Positions 34,258-48,400 of a DNA stretch of 64,000 nt are shown here, one piece after another. The stretch's first letter is position 1; each line of letters opens with the position of its first letter. The position numbers and the translations under genes were made by a program. The stretch comes from Gyrodactylus bullatarudis (Eukaryota > Platyhelminthes > Monogenea > Gyrodactylidea > Gyrodactylidae), in contig SSNU01000205.1 of NCBI GenBank assembly GCA_012064415.1, positions 167,786 to 231,785 on the forward strand, given 5' to 3'. A model generated the notes under the pieces. It was not told where the DNA came from, did not search any database, and was given only the letters and a program-made list of their open reading frames with translations.

Positions 34258-34581
34258 TTAATCCCTTTCATCTAAATTATACATTTCAAAAGTTTCCTTT
34301 AGAGAAATTCCTCTAACATTTGCTATTTTATTCAGTAATTCCAATGCAAAATCCCGCGTTTCGTTGTAAATGTGCATTTTTTCACGCCAAAATTTCAGAT
34401 CTTCTTCTAAATTAACTACATGTGATTGTCCTCGAGTTTTTCTAATTTCAATTATCTTTTCCTTCAGATCTTTAATCTCAAGTTCTGCCTCCTGAGAAGA
34501 TTTCAATTGCCTTGGAGGGCTTTTTATACTTAGGGGAGAAACAAAAGGTTGAGACAGCTTTCGTTTTCTTGATGGGGTCAT
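34258..34581 (-). CDS. SWI5: Swi5 homologue, recombination mediator subunit
   Basis: A single-exon frame of 107 residues. The C-terminal half, from about residue 66 (WREKMHIYNETRDFALELL, then NVRGISLKETFEMYNLDERD), follows the Swi5 signature of vertebrates and yeasts: an H.YN..KD motif, then L..RG.T...L...F.LD..D. Swi5 pairs with Sfr1/MEI5 to stimulate Rad51 strand exchange. The N terminus has SP-rich basic repeats (PFVSPLSIKSPPRQL), which could be CDK sites. A coiled-coil stretch (residues 30-50) precedes the conserved part. It converges with DDX10. Small size and lack of introns make it easy to miss, but the C-terminal match is good. Confidence 0.8.
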   Translation of the reverse strand: MTPSRKRKLSQPFVSPLSIKSPPRQLKSSQEAELEIKDLKEKIIEIRKTRGQSHVVNLEEDLKFWREKMHIYNETRDFALELLNKIANVRGISLKETFEMYNLDERD

Positions 34582-34599
34582 TGAACTAAGTGACGTAAT

Positions 34600-36100
34600 A
34601 AAATAATATTTCAGAACTAATTCTCAAAATTTTTGAATTTAGCAAACTTGTAAAATTTTAAACAAAAATTAATGTCTGAATGTTTACTTGTTATAAGCCA
34701 TTCAAAAATTGCTTAAAAGTGAGTTAATTAAAATATTTATAGACCACTGTTAATACTGGTTAAAAATTAAAAAAGAACACATAATAACATTTAGATTGAC
34801 TAAATTGCATCTTGGGATTTACTTATTCTATTAAATGAATATGTAAAACTCATATTCAATGAATAATGCTCTTAAATTATCAAATAATACATCTACACTG
34901 TAGATTCTACAGTATTTTTTTTGGATAAAATTATTCACTTAAATTGCCCAAATTGCATGAATATATTTTTTCATATTATTGAATATTAAGAATTCATACA
35001 ATCCCTCATATTTCGCCTCAATTTCAACTCTACAGCTGAATAAATTATTTAATAGTAATACATAATGCTTATCGGCCAAAAATATTGGCCAAATCAATCA
35101 AATCAAGAATCTACACAATTTATCAACACAACTTTCAAGGATATTTCTATCCATGAATCAAATTTTTGAACACTCTCTCAATTAGATCTATCATTAAAAA
35201 ATGAATAAACATAATGATGTACTTGAACATGAACAGAATAATCTGACAAATATTGAACATTTGCTCACTTCAAATGTCTATCTTCATGCCAATGATGAGA
35301 TTCAGAACAATATTAATTTATTATTCTCTCTGCTCAATGTGTATATTGAAATTCTGGTGGTGGTCAAAGAAATACACTCAAATATTCTCAAACAAGAAAA
35401 TGAACAAGTGTACAGAATGAACTTGTATCATAGTCATGATCATGGTTATATTCAAAACCTGCTCTGTGCATTGTGTTGTGTACCTATATGCTTACCTACC
35501 TACCTCCCTCCCTGTGGTAGTCGTAACAAAACTGCTCATAGTATTCTACGTTTCTTTATACTATATTTCTCTCTCTCTTTTGATACCTTCTTTTGTAGGT
35601 TTGTCTATCTTTCTATTTATGATTTCTGTAATTTCTCAACCCTTCTTCTTTTACTTGTTGAGTAAAAATTGAACATGATGACGAGATGATAATAATAATT
35701 ATATACAGCACCCATTAAAAGAGCTCTCTCTCTCTATACAGAGAGTAAAAGATGAAGAGAGAAGAATATTGAAGAACAAATTATTACTTTACTTGGTGTA
35801 TATAGCCAACAAGCTTCTTTCTAATTTCTGCTGGTTACGCCTGATTAAAGTTATATTGAGTTTGATGGATTGAGATTATGGTACGCACTCTATTTATTTC
35901 TACCTAACCATAATTCAATTGATAAAAACCAAAATAACCAAGACGATTGAACTGACGAGGTGTGGTCCGAAATAATAAAACTCTTCTCAAGAACAATATA
36001 TATCCATTAGAGTAAACCCAGATTTCATTTCTGCTACTTTCTATATTGTGTTTTTACACAACAACCCTTGCCAACGTTTTCATTTCATTCACCAAATAAC
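34600..36100. other. Upstream region of the pipsqueak-domain gene
   Basis: No reliable exon is seen. An open frame at 35201-35665 becomes a hydrophobic, repetitive translation and is probably untranslated or noncoding. A short CT/AG simple repeat is at 35720-35748. This stretch probably holds the promoter and 5' UTR of the gene starting at 36101. Confidence 0.4.
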
Positions 36101-39100
36101 ATGGAAATCGAGACAGAAGTCCAAAAACAAACTACACCTCCCTCCGTACTCAGTATGAATGAAGAATGTTCCCCTCTTCCAGTTTTACCCTCAATTCTAG
36201 CTGAAGACGAAGACATTGAAGGAAAAGAATCTGGAGACGAGACTGTCTCATCGCTGGAAAAGAATACTCCGATCAAGTTCAGTTCCATAGACCCAGTTGA
36301 GTCGAAAAAGGAGGCTATAAAAAAATCTCCCAACACAATCGTAAAGCGTCCTCGGCATAATCCAAGTGAAAGGAGAATTTTACTCGCTAAAGCAGTTGAA
36401 GATGTAAAGACTCAGAGAATCTCCATGCGTAGAGCTGCCCAGAGATACAACCTGGCCAAGTCATCACTCTGTGATTATGTCCGAAAGCAGGGGATCATTT
36501 TGCCCACTGTCCGGTACAAAAACAATTCAAATGCACAGAATAACCCAAACAACATAAATGTCCCATCGAATAATTTAAGCTCAATAGACAATAAACTGCC
36601 TACCCAGGTTCCTTCGATTACGAATAATCTCATGGCACATTTGTCACCCCTAAATACAACCCTATTCAATAATCAGAGTGCCTATAAAAAAATGAAATTA
36701 GATGAATTTAACCTTAAGGATATGCAAGCGCCCCCACAAGCAATTCTTTCGCCCTTTCAATTGATCACATCAAATAGAAATCTCAACCATCTCTTGCTTA
36801 CAAATCAAAATCTACCACCATTCAACACTAGTGCCAACTCTAACAACAACAGCAACAACATTCTGTCTTCAATGTTGGTGAATTTACTCAACAATCAAAG
36901 CATGGTGAATAATGTACAGAACAATACTGATGCTGGGGCCACTTGTCTAAATAGTAACCCGTTGAGAACGTCATTTCCATCATTGACTACGTTTCCCGGA
37001 CAAAATTACGCTTCCGATGTGAATAATTTGCTCCTAAATTTTCAACAGAGAATGTCCAAAGAGAAAATCGAGACAAGATGCTCCTCTCCTGATATTAACA
37101 AGAAAATGGAGGTGAGTTTCTCTTTAATGAAAAGAGTTCAATCTTTTATTTTTTTTCTCAAACAATCGAGAGAAAGGCTTTCTTTTCTTTTGGTGAGAGA
37201 AAAAATGGACACAACTTCATTGATGTTCAAACATGAAATCACTCACTCTCCATCTCTTTAATATAAACCTAAAATTGTACTTTTTCAACCTTCAAGCCTA
37301 AAAGAGCTACATTTCAGGCTTCTCTAGTATTTTTATTATTCTTTTTGTTTTTTCTTTTACAACTCCTCCTGAGTTTAGTACAGTATTAATGATGTTCATA
37401 ATTAGATGATAAATGGCTTCTCTTTTCATTTCAACTACGACACTAGGCGTAAGTAAATGTTGTTCAATTTTGACATGAGCATAGAGCCTGAGGGAGAGAA
37501 TTGAAAATACTTATTTATACCTCTCTTAGTTGAAATTGTATATAATTCACTGTATGGATGATTGCCTTTTGAATCAAAAGTTTTGATATTAGACTAGATT
37601 ACAATCATTGGTTATTTCAATTCTGAGAACAATAATAATAATAATAATAATGTGAAAAGAATTCAACCAACTTACTACCAATGTGCATACACATGAACAT
37701 TTTTAAAAATATTTTAAGACCATATAGTTTTATTGCTTGAATTTCAATTAGATTATCATCATCATTTCAAGATCTACACACTGGATGTATATACACTTTT
37801 GTATCTTTGCATCAATTTTTTTCACGTCATTTAGTAGTAATGAATACGAAATAAACTTAAACATGAACAGATTTCATTGAATTCTTCTGACTACTTTTCT
37901 CTTTCGTTTCTTCTTCTTCTTCACTGATTTGGTTGAGTAATTATAATTACGAAAAATATAAAAATAGAACTATTTGTACTTTTTGAAACCTAGTTCTCAC
38001 ATGTCATTCCATCTGTTTTATTTTATGCAATAGTCCGATTTGGTTTCTGCCAACTCATTGAGTCCCAAGACTCCAGTTAAAGAGTCAACTGATAGCAGTC
38101 AATGTCATACACCAAAATCAACTGACAATGAAACTAAACAGAACAAATCTCAATTTAATAATTCATGTAATGGTCAAATTAAAATCGCGCCAATCTTTGG
38201 CCAAGGTAAACAGTTGACCCATGAAAACTTTGACGAAAAGCAATGTGATTTTAATTTTTTCCCCGGTCCTCTTTTGTTAAACAACACCAATGTATCCTCA
38301 ACAAATTCTTTGCTCAATCCCTTAGTCGATACACAGGCAACTTTGGCTGCCTTATTATCTTCGAATTCAGCTTATCAGCCCGGCCAACAACATGTCATTC
38401 AGAATAATCATTCAGATCGAATTATTAACTCAAACAACTCAGATGACCAAATGTAAGTTTGAAATTGCTCCTTGCATGATGAAATTAACATTTTTTCTTG
38501 CTCAAACGAATCAATATTGAGTCTTTTTCCAGGATTACTACATGGTACAGTATTACTGTTTCAGTTGTCTTGTTATTCTTAAATCATCTCTTTACTAGAA
38601 ATGGAAGCAATTTTATTAGTGTCTCGAAATAAATTTTTCTACTTATAATTTTTAAACTTTTCCGAAATGTCTGTTAAATTAAATACCGGTTTTTTAAAAT
38701 AATACAGTTTCTTCACACTAGGGAAACCCCCACCAACACTTTCTCAATTGATAATTTGAATTGAAAGATACTCTAAATACTTGCTTACCCAAGTTTCTCA
38801 GAGAAGAGTGATTGTAACCTCTATTATCTTTTTTACAATGAGTCGACTATCAACAATGAAATCAGCGTTATTATTTTTGGTAATTAAAACATACAAAAAT
38901 ATCGCTAGATATAGGGTTTCTCATCATCAATTTCTAAAGTTGGTCTAATATAATATGAGCGATATGATTTTCGAAGGTAGTCCAATTTTTTCCATGCGAA
39001 ATTCGACAATGGAAAAGATCCAGAATCATGCCATCATCATGTGAAATTCGAATTTCAATATTTATTACTTGAAAACTAATTGAATTTTGATCATCCAAGA

Positions 39101-41540
39101 TCCATAAATGGTGATAAGCTTTTTTTGGGGTGCTGATCTGGAGTCATGCACTCTTGAAAACGAACGAAAGAGTTGTTTTGGTGAATAAAGCTTTATTTTC
39201 GTCGGTTCTCTTCAGACCAAACACCGACTATCGATATATATCTATACATAAGTATCTATCTTCGAGAAAATCAGGTAACTTATGCCTGCAAATGATAAGC
39301 TTATCAAAAAGTGAAAAAAAACAATTTTCGATCACTCTTTTTCTTGGTTATTGTAATCCCAACGGTTAAATTGTGCCTCATAATCAAGATTGTTATTACA
39401 ATGAAATCAAAAAATTCCCAACATCATATCAAATATAGCTTTCTCACTAATATTATCTGCTAAAAATTTCTTTTGTGAGTACAGAACAGAAAGGGGGTTT
39501 AACCCTTTCAATGCCGATGTTCATTTATCAATTTTTCCAAACCTTTGCAACTTTATTAGTCTGTTAAATTTCTCGGATGAATTTTCTTAGCTATGTTTTA
39601 TAAAAATAGTCTCGGTACCAAAAAGAGAAGCATTTGATTGGTCATTTTTTAACCAAAAAAAGAACAGTTAGATAACCCCCTGATGATAACCATGAGCTTG
39701 ATTTTATCGGGATCTCTTTTGTTCTAATAAAATAAACTTGTATTGAATTTAACTCGATCGTCATGATCGATTGAGTAACAAGCAAGCAAGATAAAGATAA
39801 TTAATTAGCTATCATCATTATATTAACCATTAATTGAACATAATAATAATCAAGATACTCTCATTTGGTTGTATAGCTCAATCTCGTGATCAAATCATGC
39901 ATTTCACTCTATTCTCATTGCACCCGGAAAATTCTAGAATTTATGGAGAGAATATAAATCAATAAAATATTCCGGGTTTCGTTTCTCTCTATTCTCTCTT
40001 CTATACTGATCAATTTCATTGCCATTTTCTTCTCTTGGATTAACTTCAATGCTTTTGTTCATTGAGCTGGTTTTTCTGTGCAAGCATCATCATCGTGCTG
40101 TCTAAAATGATTGATGAGATCTTTTTTTCTCTTTAAACCCACCAAGTAACAAAAATGAATTTTATAATCGTTATATTAAATGAATGCATTTTTCTATTGA
40201 CAAAATTTATAATTAAGCTACTCCATGTCTGGATTTATGAATTTGAACCAACTTTGATTTTATAATTCTTCAGTATAATCCAATTTGAGGCTTCCGAGAG
40301 TATTAAAAAACAAATCCTAACTTCAAAGTCATCACTAAAAGTATTTAACTCTTTGGGATTGAAAAAAATAAAGTTACGAAATGAATCTATTGAGAGTTTC
40401 AATTATGTGGGACTTGTGTTATATTTTCATTCATTTTTTTGGGTTCAGAATTTTAATTGAAGTAGGGGGAATACTACTCTTTAATCAATGATCTTATTAA
40501 ATACCGTTATTTTTTATATGATCAGACGAGAAGGATTTTTATCAAGATAAAATCTTTGGATCCGCTTTTTTTGTAAAAACTGATTACTGAAATCTCATCT
40601 AAAGGCCAATTTAGTTCACAGTAAAAATGCAAGATGGTTTAAATACAGGGGTAAACTAATTTTCTCTTTCCTCAATTCCTTACTTTAATACACATAATAG
40701 TTCAGCTTTTTTCTATAATTATAATTAACGTTTTTAGCTATTTTTCAATATAAAAATTGAATTTTTCCAAGATTTATTGTGACACTTTTTATGAATTTCA
40801 CATTTTCTACAGTTTATATTTATTAAAATTTTACTCACAATTTAAATAATTATTGATAGAGCCTTGAAAGTATTAAATTGCTTATTTTAACCAGCTACTA
40901 TTGTGAAAGTCATTTAAAACAATAAATTTCTGTATCGGGGTTCAAAGTTATAAGGTCTTGAAATTTTTATTTTAATAAAGATAAAAAGTAATACTTTATC
41001 ATAGTGTCTCATTTCATTGATATCAATGAACTCAATCCTCATTTTTTGAGGTAGTGGGATGATTTCCATCGTTTAACAATTTAAGCTCAAAATTTACCTT
41101 GAAGATTAATTATAATTTTGAAATTATCTTTTACAGTATAATTTCAGCGTTAACAGATTTTTTACATATTTATTTGGTCAACTAAGTTCCCGATAAAGTA
41201 TCAAAATAATAATGCAGTATCTTATGTTATTATAAATATTATTTTTCAATTTTTTTAGACTCTTTATTTATAATTAACTCATCAATTTTTCTCTTGTATT
41301 CATCTTTTATTCTCTTCTCTTTTCAGTCAAACTCCAGATAATGCAGATAACTCAAAAAATATATTCCTACAGAACCACAATTTCCAGATTCCCTATCCTC
41401 ACGGCCTGAATAACAACAGCAACAATAATTCAAATGATTCAAAATCCTTGTATAATCTGAATATTTTTGAGGTGACTTTTTTCTTACTCTTCCATATTTA
41501 TGCAATTTGGACAATTTTTCCGTCATCTAGTCTCTCTTAG
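36101..41540 (+). CDS. Pipsqueak-type HTH transcription factor (3' end uncertain)
   Basis: Exons 36101-37111, 38034-38452 and 41327 onward join in frame. If the last exon reads to the first stop at 41540 the protein has about 547 residues. A donor-like GTGACT after 41471 leaves room for a further exon. Residues 90-132 form a pipsqueak helix-turn-helix (RRILLAKAVEDVKTQ, then SMRRAAQRYNLAKSSLCDYV), a DNA-binding fold found in developmental regulators and related to Tc1/pogo DNA-binding domains. The rest is low-complexity, rich in Asn, Ser and Pro, with an acidic N terminus and no BTB domain. It is inferred to be a nuclear regulator. Introns are 0.9 and 2.9 kb, much longer than in neighbouring housekeeping genes, as is common for developmental genes. 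The start is the first ATG of the open frame. Confidence 0.72.
37628..37652. repeat. (AAT)n microsatellite
   Basis: About eight AAT units lie in the first intron of the pipsqueak-domain gene. Confidence 0.8.
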
Positions 41541-42237
41541 AATAGTAATTTTAGCATTATTTGAACAACTATATTTATTCATGTTTTCAAGGTCATCCTA
41601 TGTCATTTCAAGATAGATCTGAACACTCGTTTAACTTTTCCAGGGCCATGGCGCATATGTGGGCCAAAATATTAAAATTTTCGTAAAAACTCATACACTA
41701 TCATATAGGTTGGCTATCAATCTTCCCAAAAGAGATGGACCAAAAGTTTCTTAAATAAGTTCATCTTGTTTATTAAAAATATCTTAAAATTACATTTGAG
41801 GTCGCTTGAGAGTAGATAGATAAAGTTTATAATCCATTCTGAATCCGAATATCAATAAATTCAATCTCCAAGGTCATTAAATAGACTCGGACCTAATAAA
41901 AGAATTTTATTGATAAAAAGCTTGAGTTGAAACCCTTTTGAAAATATTTACATCTCTCTCACGTGAACTCACGTACAGACAGATAAGACATGAAGGCTTT
42001 TGGGTGTCATCAAGAAGTTTCAGTCTTGATTCCTTACAACTTCGTCATTTTTAACATGCCTAGATTTCCTCTGACAAAGTTTAACTTTTTTTCTATTGAG
42101 AATTTACTCAAAAATATGTTGCAACCAATAAATCTGTCACATTGAATCTACACACGCACTATAGATTTCAATATTTAAAAGAGTTTCTGAAAAAATATTA
42201 TCATTTCTAGTCTACAAATCATCAATTTTCAAACATT

Positions 42238-44451
42238 ATGACTTCTGTCGCAAACATTCAACAACTTCAAAAGGCCAAAGAGCTGGTTCAATTCATAAAC
42301 AACTCACCAACCCCATTTCATGGTAAGGCAAACTTATTCTTAAATCATTTTTCTCGAAAAAATTCAATTCATTTATTTTTAGTTGTGAGAACCGTTAAGG
42401 ATCGTTTGACAGGATCTGGATTCAGGGAATTAAAAGATACCGATCCTTCATGGAATCTTAAGCCGAATGATAAAGTATTCCTCTCTAAAAATGGCTCAAC
42501 CATATTCGCAATTGCTGTTGGCGCTCTCTATAAGCCTGACTCGGGTTTTTCCATATTCGGTGCCCATACGGACTCTCCGTGTTTAAGAGTGAAACCAAAT
42601 TCAACTCGAATTTCACAAGAGACTGTTCAACTTGGCGTTGAAACATATGGCGGCGGCCTATGGTACACATGGCTGGATCGAGATTTGACTCTTGCTGGAC
42701 GATGCATAATCAAGAAAGAAGGAAATTCAATTGTTCAAAAATTAGTTAATCTTGAGAAACCTGTAGCCTGTGTACCATCACTAGCCATACATTTGAATAG
42801 AGATCAAAATAAATCATTCGCTCCTAGCCTCGAGAATCATTTAGTTCCCATTATTTGTTCAGAGGTCAACGCTCAAGTATGTAAATTTCCTATTATTTTG
42901 GATTTTAATTCAATTGAGCTTTCCCCATGATAGTTGAACCAAGGAAATTCTAGTGACTTTGAGAACCGGCATCCTATCGAATTGGTCAATGCTCTTGCAA
43001 GCAAATTAGATTGTCAACCTAAGGAAATCATCGAGAGTGAACTGTATCTAGTGGATACTCAACCCGCCACAATCGGAGGCATAAACAATGAGTTTATTCA
43101 TGCACCTAGGCTGGATAATCAATTTAATTGCTTTGTCGGAACTGAAGGATTTCTAAATGCCTTACAAAACTTGGAACACGATGAAAATGTCCGCATTTTA
43201 TGCTTGTATGATCATGAAGAGGTAGGATCTACCTCGTGTCAGGTAGGTTATTGGATAAGAAACTCAAATTTCAATAAAATATAACTCGATCCTTTAAGGG
43301 TGCTAATTCATCGTACACTGCAAACTTGCTCAAACGTATACATGAAAACTTGAATGGAGGTAAATTTGATCATAACAATTTTGGGGCCTCCATGGGTAAA
43401 TCATTATTGATTTCAGCTGATCAAGTAATTTTGAATTCCATATCATATTTTGAAATTACAGCCAATAATGATATAGTCTATTCGAAGATGTACATTTCAC
43501 TCATGGTTTTGACACTGAAGTGTGGGGAGGTTAATCAAGTCAAAACTATAAGTAAAATACATGGATGTGTGTGACGGTAACAAATTGCCTTTTACCTCTT
43601 CGAATGGACCATATCATTCTACTATTCATGAAAATCTCTTGGTTATTGGCTGTTCAATCTCAGCATTAACTGATTTTTCATAATTTTATCTTGTTTACTC
43701 TTAAGTAGTTTATGTTAGCATTTTTATTAATTTTGTGGTTTAGTATCAAGATAATAATACAGCTCTTTCATTTTGCACCTCTTCAGACCTATTCTCTGAG
43801 AATCTTCAAGATTCAATGGTCGAAATTACGATTTTTATGTAATACAATTTTTAATAACAAATCTACTTGCGAGTATATTGATAAATTCATTCCATTTTTT
43901 ATTCATAAATTACTCTAATAATGTTAGCAGTATATTGTCCATGTTGCATTGAGGTAAACGAATCATTGTACTAAGATGATTATCGATTCTGTATTGTAAT
44001 AACAACTTGATTTCATCAAGTCTTTTCTATTCTCAAATAAAATAATTTCATATTTTAGGCTCATGCTATTCATCCATCTCATCCAGAAAAGCACGAAAGA
44101 AATCATCAACCGAGACTGCACTCGAACGCAGTGGTTATCAAGAATAACGTCAACCAAAGGTATACTACAAACTCTTTGACTTCCGCCATACTAAGAAGTT
44201 TGGCTTCAAAGGAGAACGTTGAAATTATCAACTTTGTAATAAACCAAGACATGTCTTGTGGAAGTACTATTGGTCCCATGTTGAGTAGTCAACTCGGAGT
44301 TCAGTCAATAGATACAGGGAGCGCCCAAGTGGCAATGCACTCGTGCAGAGAGTTGGCTGGCGTAGCCTCCATTAAACCAGCAATAGATTTATACAAATCT
44401 TTCTTTTGTAATCTGTCTGACGTTATGAAGTCGCTAAGATGTGAAATGTAA
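42238..44451 (+). CDS. DNPEP: Aspartyl aminopeptidase (M18 family)
   Basis: Five exons (42238-42322, 42383-42876, 42934-43242, 43299-43424 and 44059-44451) give exactly 468 residues, the usual length. The enzyme is a cytosolic, dodecameric di-zinc exopeptidase that removes N-terminal Asp or Glu. Metal ligands and catalytic residues are all present: GAHTDSP (His90, Asp92), APRLDN (Asp254), DHEEVGS (Glu288, Glu289) and AMHSCREL (His432). The family block VETYGGGLWYTWLDRDLTLA is also present. The first three introns are 60, 57 and 56 nt and the fourth is 634 nt. The gene converges on RPL23, with about 108 bp between the stops. Confidence 0.95.
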
Positions 44452-44559
44452 AATCTACCAAATAAATATTTTTGATCCATCTACCAGTCTTTATGTCCAT
44501 TTTATAATAGTTGATTGTAATAACAAATAAGTTATCCCTTTTATACAAATAATATATTT

Positions 44560-45041
44560 TTAATGAATTGAGGAGGCATGAGTACCGATTTTGGGCCATA
44601 AATCGACGCATTCTTTGGCAACTGGACCAGTAACACCTGAACCTTTCATTTCACCCTTGTTATTGACGATAACACCAGCATTATCTTCGAAATAAATCCA
44701 AGTACCGTCTTTTCTTCTGTATATTTTTCTCTGTCTGATTACAACAGCAGCCCAGATCTTTTTACGTAAATCAGGCTTTCCTTTTTTGACGGAGCACACA
44801 ACAAGATCACCTGTTGAGGCGGATGGGAGTCTGTTAAGTCGACCTCTGACACCAAAAACAGCAATAACATATAATGTTCTGGCACCAGTATTGTCTGCAC
44901 AATTCATCACAGCTCCAACTGGGAGAGCAAGACTTATCTTAAATTTTCCTCCTGAAGAACCTCCGGCACCTGAGAGAAATGAATGATTAGGCAAGCATTA
45001 AACAGGATGAAAAAGGTAGAATACTCACCACGCTTTGGCAT
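44560..45041 (-). CDS. RPL23: 60S ribosomal protein L23 (uL14)
   Basis: Exon 1 (45041-45029) encodes MPKR plus one base. After a 59 nt intron, exon 2 (44969-44560) completes a protein of 140 residues, the normal size. uL14 sits on the 60S subunit interface and contacts EFs and anti-association factors. Conserved blocks include [45 protein letters not shown] and TGPVAKEC. A few positions are unusual for this slowly evolving protein (for example [10 protein letters not shown] and the ending THASSIH), showing fast evolution in the lineage. The intron right after the fourth codon explains the misleading upstream in-frame ATG within it. Confidence 0.96.
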
Positions 45042-45446
45042 GTTAGTCTAATTTGTATTCCCTGGTTGAAATGTGTACGTTTCAAACAAACACCAACAAC
45101 AAAGTTGCATTTTATAAACTAAAAAGTTGCAATTTTCAAATAGTTATTGAATTTCCGTCCTGTTGAAAATCTGCTAAGACATCAAGTTTCCTACTCTCAG
45201 GGAAAAAATTTAATCACGAATGCAAAATTTGGATTTTTATACTAGTCTCACTGATGGCCTTCACAAGCTTTTTAAGTGAAAATGTGATTGGATTACAAAA
45301 TTAAAGATATGAAAGGAAAGAAAGAAGGCACGGTTCCTCAAAACACATTTATTGATGTTATAATAAAAAAGCTTGAAAGTCAAAGTATGTTTAGTGAACA
45401 TTAAACAGTACAAAAATAAATAATCCCCAATAATAACCAATTTTAG

Positions 45447-48400
45447 AAAAGAAGTTTCTTGTCTCAAATGCTGTGCATGATGATATTCCAATTATTTATT
45501 GCAACGACAACTTTTGTAATTTATCTGGATATAAGAGAGGAGAAGTCATTAGACGCTCTGCCTACCTTGATTTTCTCTATGGACCTTTAACTTCGCCAAA
45601 ATCCATTCGTGATATCAAGAATGCCTTGCACGATTCAAAAGAGAAAAATATATCCGTTCTATTCTACAGAAAGAATGGTAAGTTTTGATTTTTTTCCAAT
45701 ATCAAAGTACGAAACCATCACTTATTTGGTGCATTCATGCATTACAATTCTAAATTGCGATTGTAAATATCAGCTTTCCTCTTTTTGATATTTGTCTTCT
45801 GAAATTGTAATGAAATTAAGTTAGATTTTGAGATCAGTGAAGAAGAACGGGATTTTCAAAAGAATAATTCTTTCGGTAAACTGTATCAAAATATATTTTG
45901 TATCAATTTGGCTTTAAATTTATCTCAAACTGTACTGTATTTAAGATGTATTTACAGATATTCTTAATAAAGGTGACTGGCTTTTGGCTTAAATCATTAA
46001 AATCTGATCTTACGTGACTTTTGTGGATATGATAGTTTTTAATGATCCAATACAGCTAGAAAAATATTCAAAGTTGAAATATTTAAGACTTTCTTGCTCA
46101 ATATTTTCCCCTCAAAACTTTGTTCTCTAATTTCATTATTCCCATCTATTTTATAATCCAGTTAGCTCAACTGCATCATTAGTAGTAATTCTACCATAGT
46201 TGTTTAAGTTTTGTGTTTTTTTCTTCTCATTTACATAATAAATATGAGAATTTTTTCTTGATTATTTGGGATATTTTTCCTTGGAATTTTTCGAGTATAA
46301 ATATACCAATAATAGCTTAAAACGAGTGTAGTATTATTTATTCTTGCGTAAACTATTTAAGGGACTTTGGTGTTGAGTGTGGATGAGAATGTGTTACTTT
46401 TTGGTAACTTGTTCCACATTTATGCATTACCATTTCCTCACTTTGTAATCATCACTATTCTGTAGTTATACTCAAGCTGTATAATAAAACATCTAAATTT
46501 AGTTGGTAAAGTTTATTTTTCCTATTTTCCAATACATCTTTCTATCAATCAATAGAAGAGAATGATTACATCAAGGCTAGATGATAAATTTGGACTCATT
46601 CAAATAAAGTTTGCTGGATTACATCATGGAAATCCATTTACTTTCTGTGCGTGCATATATTTTATTCAATTAAGCTCCGAGTGTAATTTGTATAGTCATT
46701 ATAGATTTATGATTATCTGAATATTACTGACCAATTATTATGTATAGATGAATTGATGATCTAGATTGAGTCGATTTTTCGAAAATTAAACCAAGACCAG
46801 TACAATAGTTTGCTCGCCAAGGCTATTCTAATAATATACGAAACATATCTTCTAAAATCATATACATTTTTTATTTACTTGAAAGATTATTTAAAATAAT
46901 TATAAAAATGACTCATGATTATCTGGTATAAATTATAATTAGCAGAGATATTTACAAATCTGGTTGATTTTCAAATCTTTAAATATGGAAGCGCCATCTT
47001 AATAGTAATATTGGGTGTAGGAGAACCAGTTCCAGATCTGAGATTTTATCAAGATAGTTGAGCTGGCAATCGAATGGCATTGAATATGATTTAATGGAGG
47101 GGAAAAATTTTTAGTCTAATCTTTTCAGATTTCTCTTCCAAACTCACTATCTCATTACTTGAATTCCAATCTTGGAATATTTTGTGTACTTCTGTGGAGA
47201 ATTATATGATCGCAACAGAGAAATGCTCTTTCTCATACACGAATATTGTATATTAAATTATTGTATCAGTAATGTTTAGTCCTGATAATGTCCCTTAGAA
47301 CAGTTTTATTACAAAATTATCCATTGACATTGTGTGCAGTACACAAGAAATACAAAAGTGTAGGTACGAATACGTACGCATATGTAATGTCTATGTAGTA
47401 GTCATAATTTTTATGAAAGATATATAATTCCTGTGGGAACATTTCGTTATCTTTATTGTTCTTGCTATAATTATTATAACAATTGTCAAAAAAATTTTCA
47501 TCTGCCTCGTGATATTACTTGGGACTGCCAGCTCATGGATTTGCCCATTGATCTTGTCTGTTTATGACATTCATTTTCATCTAACTAGCCATTTTTGAAA
47601 ATATTTTCTCGACAATTTGTTTGTTAATGATTTAATTTAACCCTTTCGGTGCCGATGGACATTAAATCTATTAGTTTGGCAGATTTCTGCATTAAATAAA
47701 GTTTAAAATGAAGCTCAAAATGTGAACTTGCAATAGTTCTTGGAAACTGGTTCAAAAGACACACTTGATTTTAGCTGATTTCAAGGCCTGAGAGGTATCA
47801 AAAGGTTATTTTCTTAGGTGCTTAGGATCTAGGTCTTACTTTGGTAATGAATCACTGAATGTTACAAATAAATCTCCCGTGACAAGTAGCAAAGAAACTC
47901 TCAGAGCATTTAAAAATAATCCAAGCATACTAAATAAATTTTGTTTATAGCATAGGTTATGTACTGTTACGTTAAACATAATCTTCTTCTTTAACCAATC
48001 ATACTGTATTTTAGTCATTATCCGAACTGCCTACAAATATCTAAAAGCATTACTTCCCTCTCCAATAAAGAGAAGTAAAGAAGGAAGAATTAAACTTTTT
48101 AGAAAAAAAAATTGAGCAGACTTGAATTTCTCTGTACAATTATTCAATAAAACTTTTCAAATAAACACTTTTAATTTCGGTATATTACCAAAAGGAAATG
48201 AGATTAGATTAGCTGATAATTCTCTCTTTATCTCTCCCTGCCTGCAAGTACTTTCGCCTCTTTTTATTTGTTTCATTGTCTTCCCTCTCTCTTTCTTGTT
48301 AATATGGGGAAAGAAAAATTGAACATTACATACTTGAAATTTGATTTTGCATTCTTGAATAAAAACTTTCTTGTTTTAATCCTTTTCCTGTCCTGTAATG

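Noticed and set aside
35201..35665. 154-codon frame upstream of the pipsqueak-domain gene
   Set aside because: The second half translates simple-sequence-like CT-rich DNA into hydrophobic residues. There is no homology and no splice context.
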